Part shown: positions 44,191 through 55,994 of the stretch, one piece after another
Layout of the letters: each line of letters begins with the position of its first letter
Numbering within the stretch: position 1 is the stretch's first letter
NCBI GenBank assembly: GCA_030765055.1
Contig: CM060955.1
Coordinates: forward strand, 100,314,024 to 100,378,023
Length of the DNA: 64,000 nt
Reading direction: 5' to 3'
Source of the DNA: Mantis religiosa
Taxonomy: Eukaryota; Arthropoda; Insecta; Mantodea; Mantidae
Position numbers and translations under genes: made by a program
Notes under the pieces: generated by a model
Told to the model about the DNA's origin: nothing
The model's database searches: none
Seen by the model: only the letters and a program-made list of their open reading frames with translations

Positions 44191-46025
44191 TTTTTAATAC
44201 TCACTATAGCTTGAAACATCATTAAAAAATGTTATTCATTTTGAGTCAGTTCTTTTGCAGCGAAATAAGAATGGTAGCTTTCAGATTTTGTTGGGGAAGA
44301 CTGCTCGGTAATGATCCCTAGGTAAATCCGCGCCTCCAAGATAATCAAAAGCAGAGCTAGGGGACGGTGAATTTTCAAGTATGAAAATCCTTTCTCACCT
44401 GTGATCTGACTTGGAAAGTAGGTAGGGTCACCAATCTCTAACGATCATCAAGGATCATCCCTAGAGCTTGGCTACTCTCGAGATACCATTATATCTTCCC
44501 TATGCCAAGGTAGCAGTATGTGCTTCGTTTCCATACGCTTTATTGAGCTTCTGTACTCGTTTACCTTAATGCAGCCAACCCTGGTAAAAAAATCGGGTGT
44601 CTTGCAACTGTCGTTTCTATGGACTTCTTTACAAAACATGAATTTTCTATATACTTCGTTTGCAGAAAGCGTTTACATCGATATTATATAATATTAAAGA
44701 CAATTGTGTAACTTTATGCACCACGTTAGTTTCTGCAGACAAGGGAATCACAGCTGAAGCGATAGTCAGATGTTTAAAAAGTGTGTCCTTACTCATTTGT
44801 TTTTGACATTCTATCTCTGTGTAAAGCATCACGAGAAATACAACTATGTTGAGAGTATAATTTAAGAATGTTAGGAAAATCAAACTAATGATGACTAATT
44901 ATCTCAGAAATGGTTAGTGACAAATACATTAATAGGCATAAATTGTGACATTTAACGAGATCTACATTTTTATGTAGCAGTTTTCATCTATGCGTTGCAC
45001 GGAAGTGCTTGAGGATATAGAGGATTTCAAAGGCTATTCGCTGGAAAACTTAGGACATTCGTTTTATTTGTTGCACAGGCATTCTAAACAGCATATTTTC
45101 ATCAAAATATGTAGTCATTTATAATGAATATATAAAGATTAGTTTGATTTGGAGGGAATTGTTTGCATCTTTGTAAGTTGGTGAAACTAAATCACTTTTA
45201 TCTTTTGCTTTCTTTTTGGATTATCCGTTTCACAGGTAAACAGTACTTTTCAAGATCTTTAAATCTAGGGGACCTCGAAATATGCATTAGGGGTGAACTC
45301 TGAATATGGAGCTATTGTGTGTTAACACAGTATTCTCTCTGCCATGTGATTATTTCTAATACCTTTAAAGACAAAGCAACCAAATGCAATAACTATGAAT
45401 TATAAGCTTAAACAGCAATACATAAGGCCAATAATGTACTTTTGTGAGTGCTTTTACTACAAAATAATTGAGTTCGAAGAAAAATAATGCCACGTGACTG
45501 AAGATTCCAGGTAGCATCTTCTCCAAGCGGCATCTCAAAAGAATTTCCGAACTGGGGATTTTGTAGTAGGTTTTGTACCCTTGCTTTTCTTTCTGGCTCA
45601 TTAGTTCTATTCATTCTTTATAATGGGACAACGAGGTACACGTCAAAAGTTTTTAGTGCTTCACGAGCAATGCATCATGAGTGAAAGTGGTTGCCAGTTT
45701 CGAATTCCTGCATTATTACTGATGAAACTGATTTTTTTGTTATACATTTAAACTGCGTCGTCAAAACTGATCTCTTAAGTTAGATGTGGTAGTAATTCGT
45801 GAGAATAACCTCCTAATGACATTGGATTGAAATTTCAGCAATTTAGACCGTAGTTGAATTCTTAGGTGTATCTTTCTTTAAAATATCGTCAGTTCTGCTC
45901 CTATTCCCAATGACACCCGCTTTCATTCTTCACTCTTGTTCCTTTAAATTGAAAAAGTATGCGAATTTCATCTTCATTCCCCACGCAGATAGCACAAATA
46001 TCTAGGCTAAACACTCCTCCTCATC
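44191..46025. other. AT-rich region, partly old dispersed repeat
   Basis: 44160-44290 and 44960-45200 match the old repeat at 41960 and 7690-7830 in short phrases. No gene. The overlapping minus frames 45365-45614 have no motif. Confidence 0.35.
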
Positions 46026-46262
46026 GCCCGCCTCGGTAGCGTAGGTGGTAGCGTGTCTGCCTCACGTTCAAGAGGTCCCGTGTTCGAATCTCGGTCAGGG
46101 TAAGTTACCTGGTTATGGGTTTCCGGGGTTTTCCCTTATCCTGAAAGACGAATGTCAGGTAACTCTAAGCGCCATGGAACCTGGCTCATTTAAACATCAT
46201 TACACTCATTTCATTAATCGTCCGATATGACTTAGCGTTGGACGACGCAGTTAAAAAAAAAA
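46026..46262 (+). mobile_element. Main tRNA-derived SINE
   Basis: GCCCGCCTCGGTAGCGTAGG head through AGCGTTGGACGACGCAGTTA and an A-run. Near-complete. The target duplication is unclear (CCTCAT/CCTCAA). Confidence 0.92.
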
Positions 46263-46857
46263 CCTCAAGTATCCTTTAAGTTTTCCATCTTCCTAACCGA
46301 AATCGGGCTGACCGTTTTCTTTTATTTGTATTGTAAATTGAAATATAGTTTTACTTAACTTGCCTATGTGTTAAAGAACTTTACCCTCCACTCTGAAATA
46401 ATATCGATTTATACATATCCTCCAATCTTGATCTTTCTTCCATAGAACTTCCAACTGCTCCTATCATCCCCAAGTTTCTTCTTGATAAACATAATTTCAA
46501 AAAACACTTTTAAATTTCATTTAATACTTTTTTTAGTATTCTACTATTAAGCATTGATACAGATTTCAGTCACAACAAATATTTTAAATATAAAAAAATA
46601 TATATAGTATTTGGATTTACTTTTGGAAATTATTTTCATATCAGAAAATAAACATCTTCAAAATTATTGTTGCGTGGTATAGCCAAAAGACAGTTTGTAA
46701 TAATAGAACATAAAGTTTGGTATATTAAAAATTGTAACGCTCAAAATGTTTTTTTAGCATCCTAGAACCTTATTCGTTAAATAATATCTTATATTTTATA
46801 TAGGTGTCGTATAAGTTCCATCATCATCATATCATTATCATTATCAACAACCTTCAA
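46263..46857. other. AT-rich region between two SINEs
   Basis: No gene. A short imperfect (CAT/ATC)n run lies at 46831-46853. Confidence 0.45.
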
Positions 46858-47095
46858 CCCGCCTCGGTAGCGTGGTGGTAGCGTGTCTGCCTCGCGTTCA
46901 AGAGGTCCCGAGTTTGAATCTCGGTCAGGGTGAGTTACCTGGATAAGGTTTTCCCAGGGTTTTCCCTTATCCTGAAAGACTAATGTCGGGTAACTCTAAG
47001 CTCTATGGACCCTGGGTTCATTTGAGCATCATGTCACCCATTCCATTCATTGTCCGATATGACTTAACGTTGGAGGACGTAAATTAAAAAAAAAA
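46858..47095 (+). mobile_element. Main tRNA-derived SINE
   Basis: CCCGCCTCGGTAGCGTGG through GTTGGAGGACGTAAATTA and an A-run. One of the least diverged copies. Confidence 0.93.
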
Positions 47096-48594
47096 CTTAA
47101 AGATAGGCCAGATAGGCCTGTTTCGGCTCAGAAGGGATATAAGTTCCATATATAATCCTTCGTTTATACACTACAGGACAAGAATTCTAAACACCATTCA
47201 AACCCATGCAGAAGCTAAAGGCAAAAAAATGCATTTCTAGTGCAAAGCTCTGTTTAAGAGTTTAATTTCGATAATTTATAGTTTCAAGTAATTTAATGAT
47301 GAATTTCTAACCTCTTCACTTAAATCTTTGTTTGTTTCACCTTTCCATTTGGTTTCCTGCTACCTATATGTTTTTTTTCGCCATTGTAACGAATATTAAA
47401 TTGCTTCTTCATTTTTTTAGACAATATACCCAATCTTTATTAAGTATGTTACAGCCAAATTAATCCAACATTTATAAAACTAACTTTAATGAAGAATCAT
47501 AATATAATTGTTAGTTTTCACATACATTAGTTTGCCGGTCCGTATCAAAGGCAAATTTCTCAAGAATCTTTCACTATATCAACAGTTTACTAGTCATCAA
47601 AATCGTCTAAGTACTACATGGAAGGAAGACCTGTCTAAGCCATGTGCTGTTTAAGCACCTAAGACATATTTATACTGCGAATTAAAATAAAAATAGCCGG
47701 CGTTTCTAGCGCATCCCCTCGAAGGAGGGGATTTTCACTTAGTCTATAGTTTTTCTATATTTGTGTATGCTATAAATAAAGGGAAAAGCTTCATTGAGCT
47801 CAGACGTTTAGTTTCTGCAAAATGCACTAGAAAAAGAGAAATGAGAATATTTAGCATTTTAAAATTACTGTTACAAATAGTGCACTTCTAACGATTTTGG
47901 AGCTGCATTGAGTTAGTGTTTTATAACATTAGGCTAATTTGTTTCGCAGGGTTGTGTGACATGAAGACTGCCGCTGTTAATATTTACAATTCATGCAGTG
48001 CATGCTTCCGGAAAATGATTTAATTTATGTAAATACAGAATTGGTCTGTGAGCAACCCTCTACTGAATAGCGGCCGTACAAATGTTATGTATATAAAGCT
48101 GAACACTAAATGATCAAGCTTTGAGTACTGGAAACAGTCTGGGGATTACTGAAAATTTGAGTTGAGGATATAAATATATTTAGGTGAGTAAGCAGTTGTA
48201 TTAATATGTTAAAGTTACGTTAATGTGGAGTTTTATTTTTGAGATAATTTGGACCAGGATATATTCACTGTGTCACTAAATTTATGTAGCAAGCAAATAA
48301 GCATTAATTACTATGAAAATAAGCTTATAGTAACGGAATTGAAAGACTCAAAACCTAGGCGATAAAGTGTTAAAGATGAAAACGGTAAAACCAGGAAAAT
48401 ATACTCGTTTATTGGTCCAAATGCAAAGCATTTCTGTATTGCATTGAATCATATGTAAATTTTGTATGGCGTGATTAAAATAGTATTTTGAATTCTCCGA
48501 GTATACGGACCAATGACTTCAGTCTACGGGCTTGAATATGATCTTACTCTTTAAATTATTTTGAATAACTATGTTCAATTGTTAATTTCCTATT
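47096..48594. other. AT-rich region without recognised gene
   Basis: Only a small hairpin TCCCCTCGAAGGAGGGGA at 47715-47732 stands out. Confidence 0.45.
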
Positions 48595-49465
48595 GTCGTC
48601 GTCGCAAGCTGGCAGGCTGAGGAACAGCCCGAGGATGGTTAATACGTGTACCTGCCCTGAATAGGGCTTAGCCACGAATTGGCGGAGATGTGAGTGTTGA
48701 CGGATGGCAGGTGAATTTTAGGTGGTATGTGAGAAAGGAGGTAGCTGAATAGCTCCTCAACGGTTGTGGAATCGGGTGCAATGGCTCTGGTGCTGGAGGA
48801 ATATGGTTTATGTTATGAAAAGGAAGATGTAATTTTGAAAGTTCAGGCAAAGAACTTGGGTGAGTAAATTTCGTTAAGGCTGGTGTGGTGGCCTTAGTGT
48901 TATCGGTGTAGCCCACAAGACATGCGGGGGAGCCGGTACCGCTTGAAGCGGCGTTCTCTGGGAATATAGTTCCCAAGGGATCTAACCAGGGCGCTCTGAT
49001 GTGCTGATAATTTCTCGAAGAATTTGGTGGCCTGGCGCCTAATTTCATCTTCCACGTGTTTTTGTAATTTACGTCCTCCAACGTTAAGTCATAGCGGACG
49101 ATGAATGGAATGGGCGAAATGACACTCAAATGAGCCCAGGGTCCATAGGGCTTAGTGTTACCCGACATTCGTCTTGCACTGCAAGGGAAAACCCTGGTAA
49201 AAACCTTATCCAGATAACTCACCCTGACCGAGATTCGAACTCGAGAACTTTTGTACGTGAGGCAGACACGCTACCGAGGCGGGCTATCTTCCACACAGTG
49301 GAAGATGAGGTCTCGTGGAGATACTTCACGGGAAATCCTCTGTATACAGAATAGATAACCCGAAGGCACCTACTACACGTTGAAGTAGTAGCAGGTTAGA
49401 GCCTGCGGCCATGCCCCAGACCTCGCACGCTAAAGCATAACAGGGAGGACTAGAACCTAGAAGAC
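48595..49465 (-). pseudogene. Jockey-like LINE 3' end, split by a SINE
   Basis: On the minus strand ACEVWGMAAGSNLLLLQRVV (about 49415) is the RT-thumb signature xYACxVWGxAAxxxxxxLQxVQN. Beyond the SINE at 49056-49285 the frame reads DEIRRQATKFFEKLSAHQSA and LVRSLGNYIPRE, the usual last residues of Jockey ORF2. The 3' part runs to CGACGACGAC at 48595-48607, a short repeat tail typical of non-LTR elements. Frame breaks occur, and the reverse transcriptase core is missing. Confidence 0.78.
49056..49285 (-). mobile_element. Main tRNA-derived SINE inside LINE
   Basis: GTAATTTACGTCCTCCAACG to ACGCTACCGAGGCGGGC. The target duplication ATCTTCCAC lies at 49047-49055 and 49286-49294 and is made of LINE coding sequence. 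The SINE is the younger insertion. Confidence 0.93.
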
Positions 49466-49510
49466 ACTCAACTTATGGGGAATTTCCTATTGTAACAAAT
49501 GCTGCATTTA

Positions 49511-50424
49511 TACGACGGCTGTTCAATAAAGAATGATCATAATTTTTTACGGTCATAATTTTTCGCACTAAAATTCAATCTTGTTATATTCTGTTAGCTT
49601 AATATGAAACAAACACGCCGTAGTAGTTTCATTGTTTTTACTCCTGGTTTCCGCCTGTGAGAACCAGGCAAGTTCCGACATGTTCAGTATCGCCTACTGC
49701 TGCAATGGAGGTAACAAGCAGATAAAGTTGATGTTAGAGGAAGATCCGGAGTTTCTTTCAAACGTAATCACTCCTGATGAAACTTGGCTACATCATTTTG
49801 ATCCTGAGAGCAAACAGCAAAGCTCAGTGTGGAAATCTCCTTCATCACCAACCCCCCAAAAAGCAAGTGGTTGCTCTTGCTGGGAAAGCTATGGTCATCT
49901 CATTCTTTGATATTCACAAGATGATTTATCAGCATGTTGTACCTGCACACACATCAGTAACTGAACAATACTACAGGTATGTTCTGAAAACATTGAAAGT
50001 CTATATCAGGCGCAAAAGACCACATTTCCGTGAAGCAGGCTGGATGCTGCACCATGACAATGCGCGGCCGCATATTGCCAATGTTGTTGCTGAATATCTT
50101 GCAGAAGTCAACGTGAAGGGCATACCTCGCCCACCCTATAGTCCGGATTTAGCCACATGTGACTTTTTTCTTTTCCCTAACTATAAGAAATGCCTTCGTG
50201 GGAGGGATTATCCATTATCAGAAGCAGTGGTGAAGCTTGCGGAGGTGATTTTGAAGGATCTGTCCAAAATGGTTTCCAGCATATCTTTGAAGACTGGCAG
50301 AAACGCTTGCACAAGTACATCAAATTCAGTGGAGACTATTTTGAGAAGAAACATCAAAATTATGAGGATGAGTAAAGGTACGTTGTCAAAAAAATTGTGA
50401 TCATTCTTTATTGCACAACTCGTA
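49511..50424 (+). mobile_element. mariner transposon, 910 bp, TA target sites
   Basis: 49513-50422 has inverted ends: CGACGGCTGTTCAATAAAGA on the left and the reverse complement of 50385-50422 (CGAGTTGTGCAATAAAGAAT). TA lies outside both ends (49511-49512 and 50423-50424). It is about 370 bp shorter than a full mariner. Confidence 0.9.
49632..50400 (+). pseudogene. mariner transposase, N-terminus deleted, frameshifted
   Basis: The first frame holds DETWLHHFDPESKQQSSVWK (first catalytic Asp). A shift in the CCCCCCAAAAAAG run near 49850 leads to the second frame with ISFFDIHKMIYQHVVPAHTS, LKTLKVYIRRKRP, LHHDNARPHIA (second Asp) and PPYSPDLATCDFFLFP (third Asp, 34 residues between). The DNA-binding helix-turn-helix part is missing, consistent with an internal deletion of about 370 bp. 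It is not a copy of the mariner at 19.2 kb: the terminal repeats differ. Confidence 0.9.
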
Positions 50425-50635
50425 TTTATTCAACAACTTTTCATTGTTGTTTGTGTAATATTCGGCTCGCGGAATAAACACTGGCAAATCACGGCATTGT
50501 GAGAACTGGTAACATCTAATTTTGTGTTCGTTCGCTTATTGTCGTTTACCGGTAATTGTTGAAACGCCCGGATCGTGCGTGAATAGTCTAGTTTTCATAA
50601 TTGAAAATTGTGATTAATAACAGTGAAATGAGGAG

Positions 50636-50835
50636 ACGATAAATAAGTTCGTTCCGTGAAGAATGGTTAGAAGACGAAAATTATAAAGTATGGTTACAAA
50701 AAGTTTATATGATGTATGTGCAAGTGCAGAAAATGAGGTTACTGTTAAATATGATGGCATGGGCAATGAAGGAACATTTACAATCAAAAAGACACAGCGC
50801 GAATATTATCACACAAAATTAGAATCAGTCTCTCC
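50636..50835 (+). pseudogene. Zinc-finger-type transposase N-terminal relic
   Basis: FREEWLEDENYKVWLQKV followed in a shifted frame by AENEVTVKYDGMGNEGTF. This fits the start of hAT-type insect proteins (FxxxWLxDxxYKxWLxxVxxD...AxCxxC). The expected cysteine pair is damaged. Confidence 0.45.
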
Positions 50836-51140
50836 TTAAATTCTTGCCAAAACGATTTTCTGCAGAAGACGACAAAATCGTTGCAACGGAACGTTGCAAC
50901 TTTGATTTTTCATAGTGTGAAACGCCACCATTCTTACAATTCTCAAGATTGCGGTAGTACGTAATATTCTTGTTTTCAGAGACTTTTCTGTAGCAGCAAA
51001 AGTAAGATGAACTGAACTAAAATTGAGGCGTTAGTAAAAGATGTGCTAAAGAGAAGCTACTTGAATTAAAGCATAAAGTTCCGTTTTCTTTAGATTCAGA
51101 GGCAATCGGGCATTAGTTTCAGCAGTAAGTAGTATAGTAC

Positions 51141-51342
51141 AATTATCTTGAGGTAGTAGCTGAGTGAATTAGTCTATTACCACACCTGGAAGAAAGTGAG
51201 AATGGTTTCTACATGTGGAGCCATTGATGGTGCTTGCATCAACTGCTCTAAATGTAGAAATCATTCTCACTTGCTTCCAGGTGGGGAATTGGACTAATTC
51301 ACTTGGTGTGCATCTTTACTCAGCTGCCACCTCAAGATAATT
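51141..51342. repeat. Hairpin (foldback) element
   Basis: AATTATCTTGAGGTAGTAGC at 51141 pairs with the complement at 51323-51342. The arms continue through GTGAATTAGTC and CACCTGGAAG to TTTCTACAT (51215/51252), with a 16-nt extra piece in the right arm. The loop is about 36 nt. MITE-like; no target duplication was identified. Confidence 0.65.
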
Positions 51343-51412
51343 TGACTTAACATGTTTATTATCCGAGTAAAATTTTGTCTCCATAATAATACCTACACAA
51401 AATTCTTCCTAT

Positions 51413-51489
51413 AAACTATTTGTAGTCGGTTTATTGACACTAGCCAATAAACTCGTGACGAGTGTCAATAAACCGACTACAAATAGTTT
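51413..51489. repeat. Perfect 29-bp-arm palindrome
   Basis: 51413-51441 (AAACTATTTGTAGTCGGTTT...) is the exact reverse complement of 51461-51489, with a 19-nt loop AGCCAATAAACTCGTGACG. It lies 71 bp from the preceding hairpin. Confidence 0.9.
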
Positions 51490-52771
51490 TTACGATAATT
51501 TTGATATCACTGTTACTAAATTCCTCCAAACACACATAACACAAAATTATACTTAACAATTTGTCTCCAATTAAACAGACTATGTCCGTTTTTTCGCCCC
51601 CCCCCCCCTCCCTTTTACTCCAGGCTTGGTTGGTTGGACTGCCTTGATGTCATTCTTGCTGGTCTCAGGGCCAGAGCTCATTCTGGCAATTCTAGAAGCA
51701 TTCCGTTGACTTACTTTAAAATTAACATTTTCAAAAAATGAAAAAAATTAGCTTTTGTTAAAAATCTTTGGTTGTTTTACTGTATGGATTTTGCCACCAG
51801 GGCTCTTTAAATCACCAACAATGACGGTTTAATCCCTCAAAAGCACCTAGCTTATGGACCTATATTTACTTCCAATGTAGTTTACTGCGCTTATGTTTTC
51901 GCGCATTGAAACTGTTGCATGCGATGTTTGGTTGTACCGGATATTGTCTAAATTTTCAACAGAAACTCTGGGAGAATAAACTGAAATGTTTTCTGAAACA
52001 AATGAGGAGTGAAGAAAATTCTATAGGTAAAAAGGTAAAATATGACATAATTGTGGAAGAACAGCATGTGACAAAAAATTTTAAGTATTTAAAAATTTCA
52101 CCCTATAAGTATTTTGCCTTGCATCTGGAAAAACGAATGTAGTTGAAGAAAAGAAAGAGTTATGACGAAAATTATGAGAAAGGTAAAGGCTGAAACAACC
52201 AATGCACTACCCGAGATGGGCCTCTCTGTTACTTATTATACGAGACGGCCACATTAAGGACATTTCCTAGTTGATATGTAAATTCATTTTAACAATATGG
52301 GTATACGGTTTCGTTTTATTCTTGGAGCTAACGGGCAAAAATCAAGACTATATTTTCGCAACGGGGCAGCAGGTTGAATTAAGAACACGCACATGTTTCA
52401 GGGAAGTTGCGCCAATGACCTGAACTTTTGTCCACTTTAGCTGGAAATTCCGGTTGAGTGGGTACGCGAAACTGTGACGTCAGACGCGTGTGTTAGCGAT
52501 ACACTAATAGGGCTGCTCAATTAGTACAATGGTGTTGGGGAGGGAGTCTACCCTTTGGGGTTAGGGAGACCAAGTTCAAGGGTACGCTGTGATACATTAC
52601 AAACATTTGTGTTTCGCTAACGCTTACCTAAAGCACATTATTATATTCAAATACAAACAGAAGCACTTTAAACATCTGGTCTATGTAGGTTTTCTTGAAT
52701 CTGAACAGGCGAATTTTAAAAATATGGACTGCTACATTTATGTTACATTAGATGTTATATTCACTATTATA
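51490..52771. other. AT-rich region without recognised gene
   Basis: The frame at 51906-52142 contains VEEQHVTKNFKYLKIS, weakly like the part before LKYLG in LINE RTs, but it is too short to assign. A C-run lies at 51597-51608. Confidence 0.35.
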
Positions 52772-53335
52772 TATAGTGCGATCCATATAAACCTGAACCA
52801 TTTCAATAATAGAACACACATAGGAGAATATAATACACAATTGAGAGATTACAATACACTGTTTACATCTCAGAGAAAATGTTGGAAGTATCCTCCACCA
52901 GCAGTGTCCTCCATGTTTGCACTCGTCTCACCATATTCTCTGAAATTTTACGGAGAGTATCCTCGCCAATGTTACTTATTTCGCGTCGAATGGATTCCTT
53001 GAGGATATCAACTGTCCGTGGCCTATTCTTGTACATTCTATTTTTTTAGATACCCCACAACAAAAATCCGGTGAGGTTAGGTCAGGGGATCTGGGGAGCC
53101 ATAGACCTCTTGAGATTATTCGATTATTATCAAAGAAACTGGAATATGGTGAGACGAGTGCAAACATGTATAAATGCCTGTGGAGGACACTTCTAACATT
53201 TTCTCTGATATGCAAATAGTGTAATGTAATCTCCCAATCGTGTATTATATTCCCCAAAACTTGCACGTGTGTCCCATTATTGGTTCAAAAGTTATGCCTA
53301 TTGAGATGGTTCAGGTTTATATGGATCGCACTATA
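52772..53335 (-). mobile_element. Long-TIR Tc1/mariner-type element, copy 3
   Basis: The element is 52774-53333 (560 bp), starting TAGTGCGATCCATATAAACC with TA on both sides. Its ends are inverted copies of each other over about 160-190 bp, except for a gap in the left end. Between them remains only SPDLTSPDF and a few other transposase residues on the minus strand. It is a further deletion derivative of the copies at 33.5 and 42.3 kb. Confidence 0.88.
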
Positions 53336-53648
53336 GTAAAATTATATAACTAATTGCTACCTCTAATCTAAACATACTAATGAATGTTAAGTTAATTCCA
53401 ATAAAAGAATAAATTATTCACATTAAGGAAGCAAATTTGATCATAAGCTTGCATTTAAGCATTATATTGCTTACCCAATGCATTACACTTCAACTTCCCT
53501 GCAAAGTGCTGACCTTGTAAGCATGAGTTGTTGAGAAGTGTTTGCTCTTGAAAATGATAATGCTTTTAAAACACTTGAAGTGCATAGACGTATTTTTTAT
53601 TGTATACACTCTCTTAAAGTTAATACTCAAAGGTAGTAAGGACCAGTC

Positions 53649-53683
53649 TTCATCATCATCATCATCATTATCATCATCATCAT
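53649..53683. repeat. (CAT)n microsatellite
   Basis: Twelve units with one TTA interruption. Confidence 0.9.
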
Positions 53684-54200
53684 CTTCCTTCTCCCTTAGG
53701 ATTAGTAGTTGGCCAGAAGGACTTACAGTAACTGCAGCACCACACAGTGGCGACGTGACCTCTGGAAGGGGAATGGAGAGGATTCCCGTAGGGCGACCAG
53801 ATCCGGACGGCGATGTGCGCTAGCGTCATTCCAACATGACACGGACCTTGACGCCGCTAGCTCCGTCTTGGCCATCCGCAATCTGGGGCATTCGTATGGA
53901 GAAAGACAGAACTAAAGTACCGGGGGAAATATTTCTACAGCGGCTAGTCCATTTCCATGCAGCACAATACCAACAGCGTTCGCCTGGTCCCACAGCATGA
54001 AACATCTAGAAGGAAATAATGCAAAAATGAATTTTGTGGAAGAGTGAAATAGTCCCTCCCCGGCATTCGCTTACTGATGCTTCCCAAAGTAGAGCAGCTG
54101 GTCCGACAGGTATCTTAACTCGGGACATCCCGAATCGGTCCCTCACGTTACTGTACGTCACTGTGTATCCTGCACTCTTAGACAGTATTAATGCCAATAG
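53684..54200. repeat. GC-richer unassigned block next to (CAT)n
   Basis: Balanced composition with open frames on both strands (53709-53915 plus, 54006-54197 minus) but no known motif. The adjoining (CAT)n could be a retroelement tail seen from the other strand. No second copy in the window. Confidence 0.3.
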
Positions 54201-54895
54201 CGGATTATAATTCTTAATACTTTAATTATGAAACATCTTATGTTTCTTGTCCATACAGCTTCATAATTCATACCTTTATGAGCTTTGTCCATTCTTTATA
54301 TGTGGCATATCCGTCTACCTCTGTATTTCTTTTTTGAGGGGGGCGGTCGTTATTTTTTGGATAAATATGTAAAATTTTGGGCGATTGACATATTATAGAA
54401 TTAATGTTATCAACTTAGTAACACAGGTACCATATTAAGCATATGGCCAATATAACAGAGGCTCGCAAATTGGTAATAAATGCCTATCTTATTTTTAAAG
54501 TTTTATTCCACTTCTTTAAAAATCGCACATTCTTAGCGTATATCTTCATTTCTTATGTTGCATTTTTCAGTGTCGTGTGGTACTACTCTTTGAAGTCTCA
54601 TTTTATTTACCTGAACTAATATCCATATCTCTCACTCGTATGCACATTACAAATTTGGCACCACCTTCATTTGGTAGACAGTTCTAGACAAACAAATTGG
54701 CTCTTTATCTCTTTGTTACCATTTGACAGCTGTGTTGCAACTGCTTACAATAAGACCTCGTAGCAATATTCATTATAAAAAGTGACCATGGAATTTATTA
54801 CAATTCCAATGAGGAATACCGTTCATGGACTTTCTGACCAGAGTTGCCGTGTATGCTACTGGAATATCATTGGATGGCCTTCAAAACCCTGTAAT
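54201..54895. other. AT-rich region without recognised gene
   Basis: Nothing recognised. Confidence 0.45.
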
Positions 54896-54897
54896 AA

Positions 54898-55016
<119 letters not shown>

Positions 55017-55469
55017 ATGGTCCTATGTTTACGGATTAGGCGTTGAGAAACCTCACGCAGTTCCATTAAAATTTGGTCTGTTTATTTCTTTTTAATTCTC
55101 CTTAAAAGTTGTCTTTCCATATCTGACATTTTCCTAAGGCAGTTGATAATTTGGACTGTTGTTAGAAGTATGTCGGCCGAACATATAACTCACTGCGGTT
55201 GAATGACTTTCGATTGGGTTGGTCTCGACAGAGCTAATCCTGCTATCGAGATTTCTTCCGGTACCAGCTGGTAGATCATGACCTATACTCAGCGAGGTTC
55301 TTCCATTATTTTCACTGTGGCCCTAATAAAAACCCAGTGAATTTAAGAATCACCCACCTGGCACCTTTAGTGGAAATATTGAGGGAGATTCGGCTCCGGG
55401 TAGAGCTTATAACGCATTTTTTTATTTTTTCCCTTCTTAAATAAACGTTCTTCATAGTTAACTGATATC

Positions 55470-55655
55470 GGATAATGGGTGAAATTGATGAAATGATGCT
55501 CAAGAGAGTCCAGGGTCTATAGAGGTTGGAGTTATCCGACACTCATCTTTCAGCATAAAGGAAACTCCCGGAGAAAACCTTATCCAGATAGCTCACCTTA
55601 ACCGAGATACCATTTCTTGACTTCTTGAAGGTGAGGCAGACAGTATATCAGCCAC
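55470..55655 (-). mobile_element. Main tRNA-derived SINE, degraded
   Basis: TGATGAAATGATGCTCAAGAG, TTATCCGACACTCATCTTTC, AAACCTTATCCAGATAGCTC and TCTTGAAGGTGAGGCAGAC keep the reverse-strand order. The 3' end is eroded. Confidence 0.8.
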
Positions 55656-55742
55656 ACTTTTATTAGGGTCTATTAATTTATGACTTTGTATATTTCGACA
55701 TATATTCATAATGTGGCTAATAATAGTGCCTTCTGATATGGT

Positions 55743-55981
55743 GCCCGCCTCGGTAGCGTAGATGGTAGCGTGTCTGCCTCACGTTCAATAGGTCCCGAGT
55801 TCGAATCTCGGTCAGAGCTACCTGGATAAGGTTTTTCCGGGATTTTTCCTTATCCTTAAGACGAATGTTGGGTAACTCTAAGCTCCCTGGACCCTGGACA
55901 CATTTGAGCATCATTTCAACCATCTCATTCACCGTCCGATATGACTTAACGTTGGAGGACGTAAAATTAAAAAAAAAAAAT
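55743..55981 (+). mobile_element. Main tRNA-derived SINE
   Basis: GCCCGCCTCGGTAGCGTAG through GTTGGAGGACGTAAAATTA plus an A-run. The target duplication is CTTCTGATATGGT (55730-55742) and CTTCTGATGTGGT (55982-55994). Confidence 0.94.
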
Positions 55982-55994
55982 CTTCTGATGTGGT

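Noticed and set aside
45408..45614. Overlapping minus-strand frames of 68 and 78 residues
   Set aside because: They are AT-rich and unsupported by splice sites, motifs or repeats.
47715..47732. Terminator-like hairpin TCCCCTCGAAGGAGGGGA
   Set aside because: A rho-independent terminator has no meaning in this eukaryotic context and no transcript was identified.
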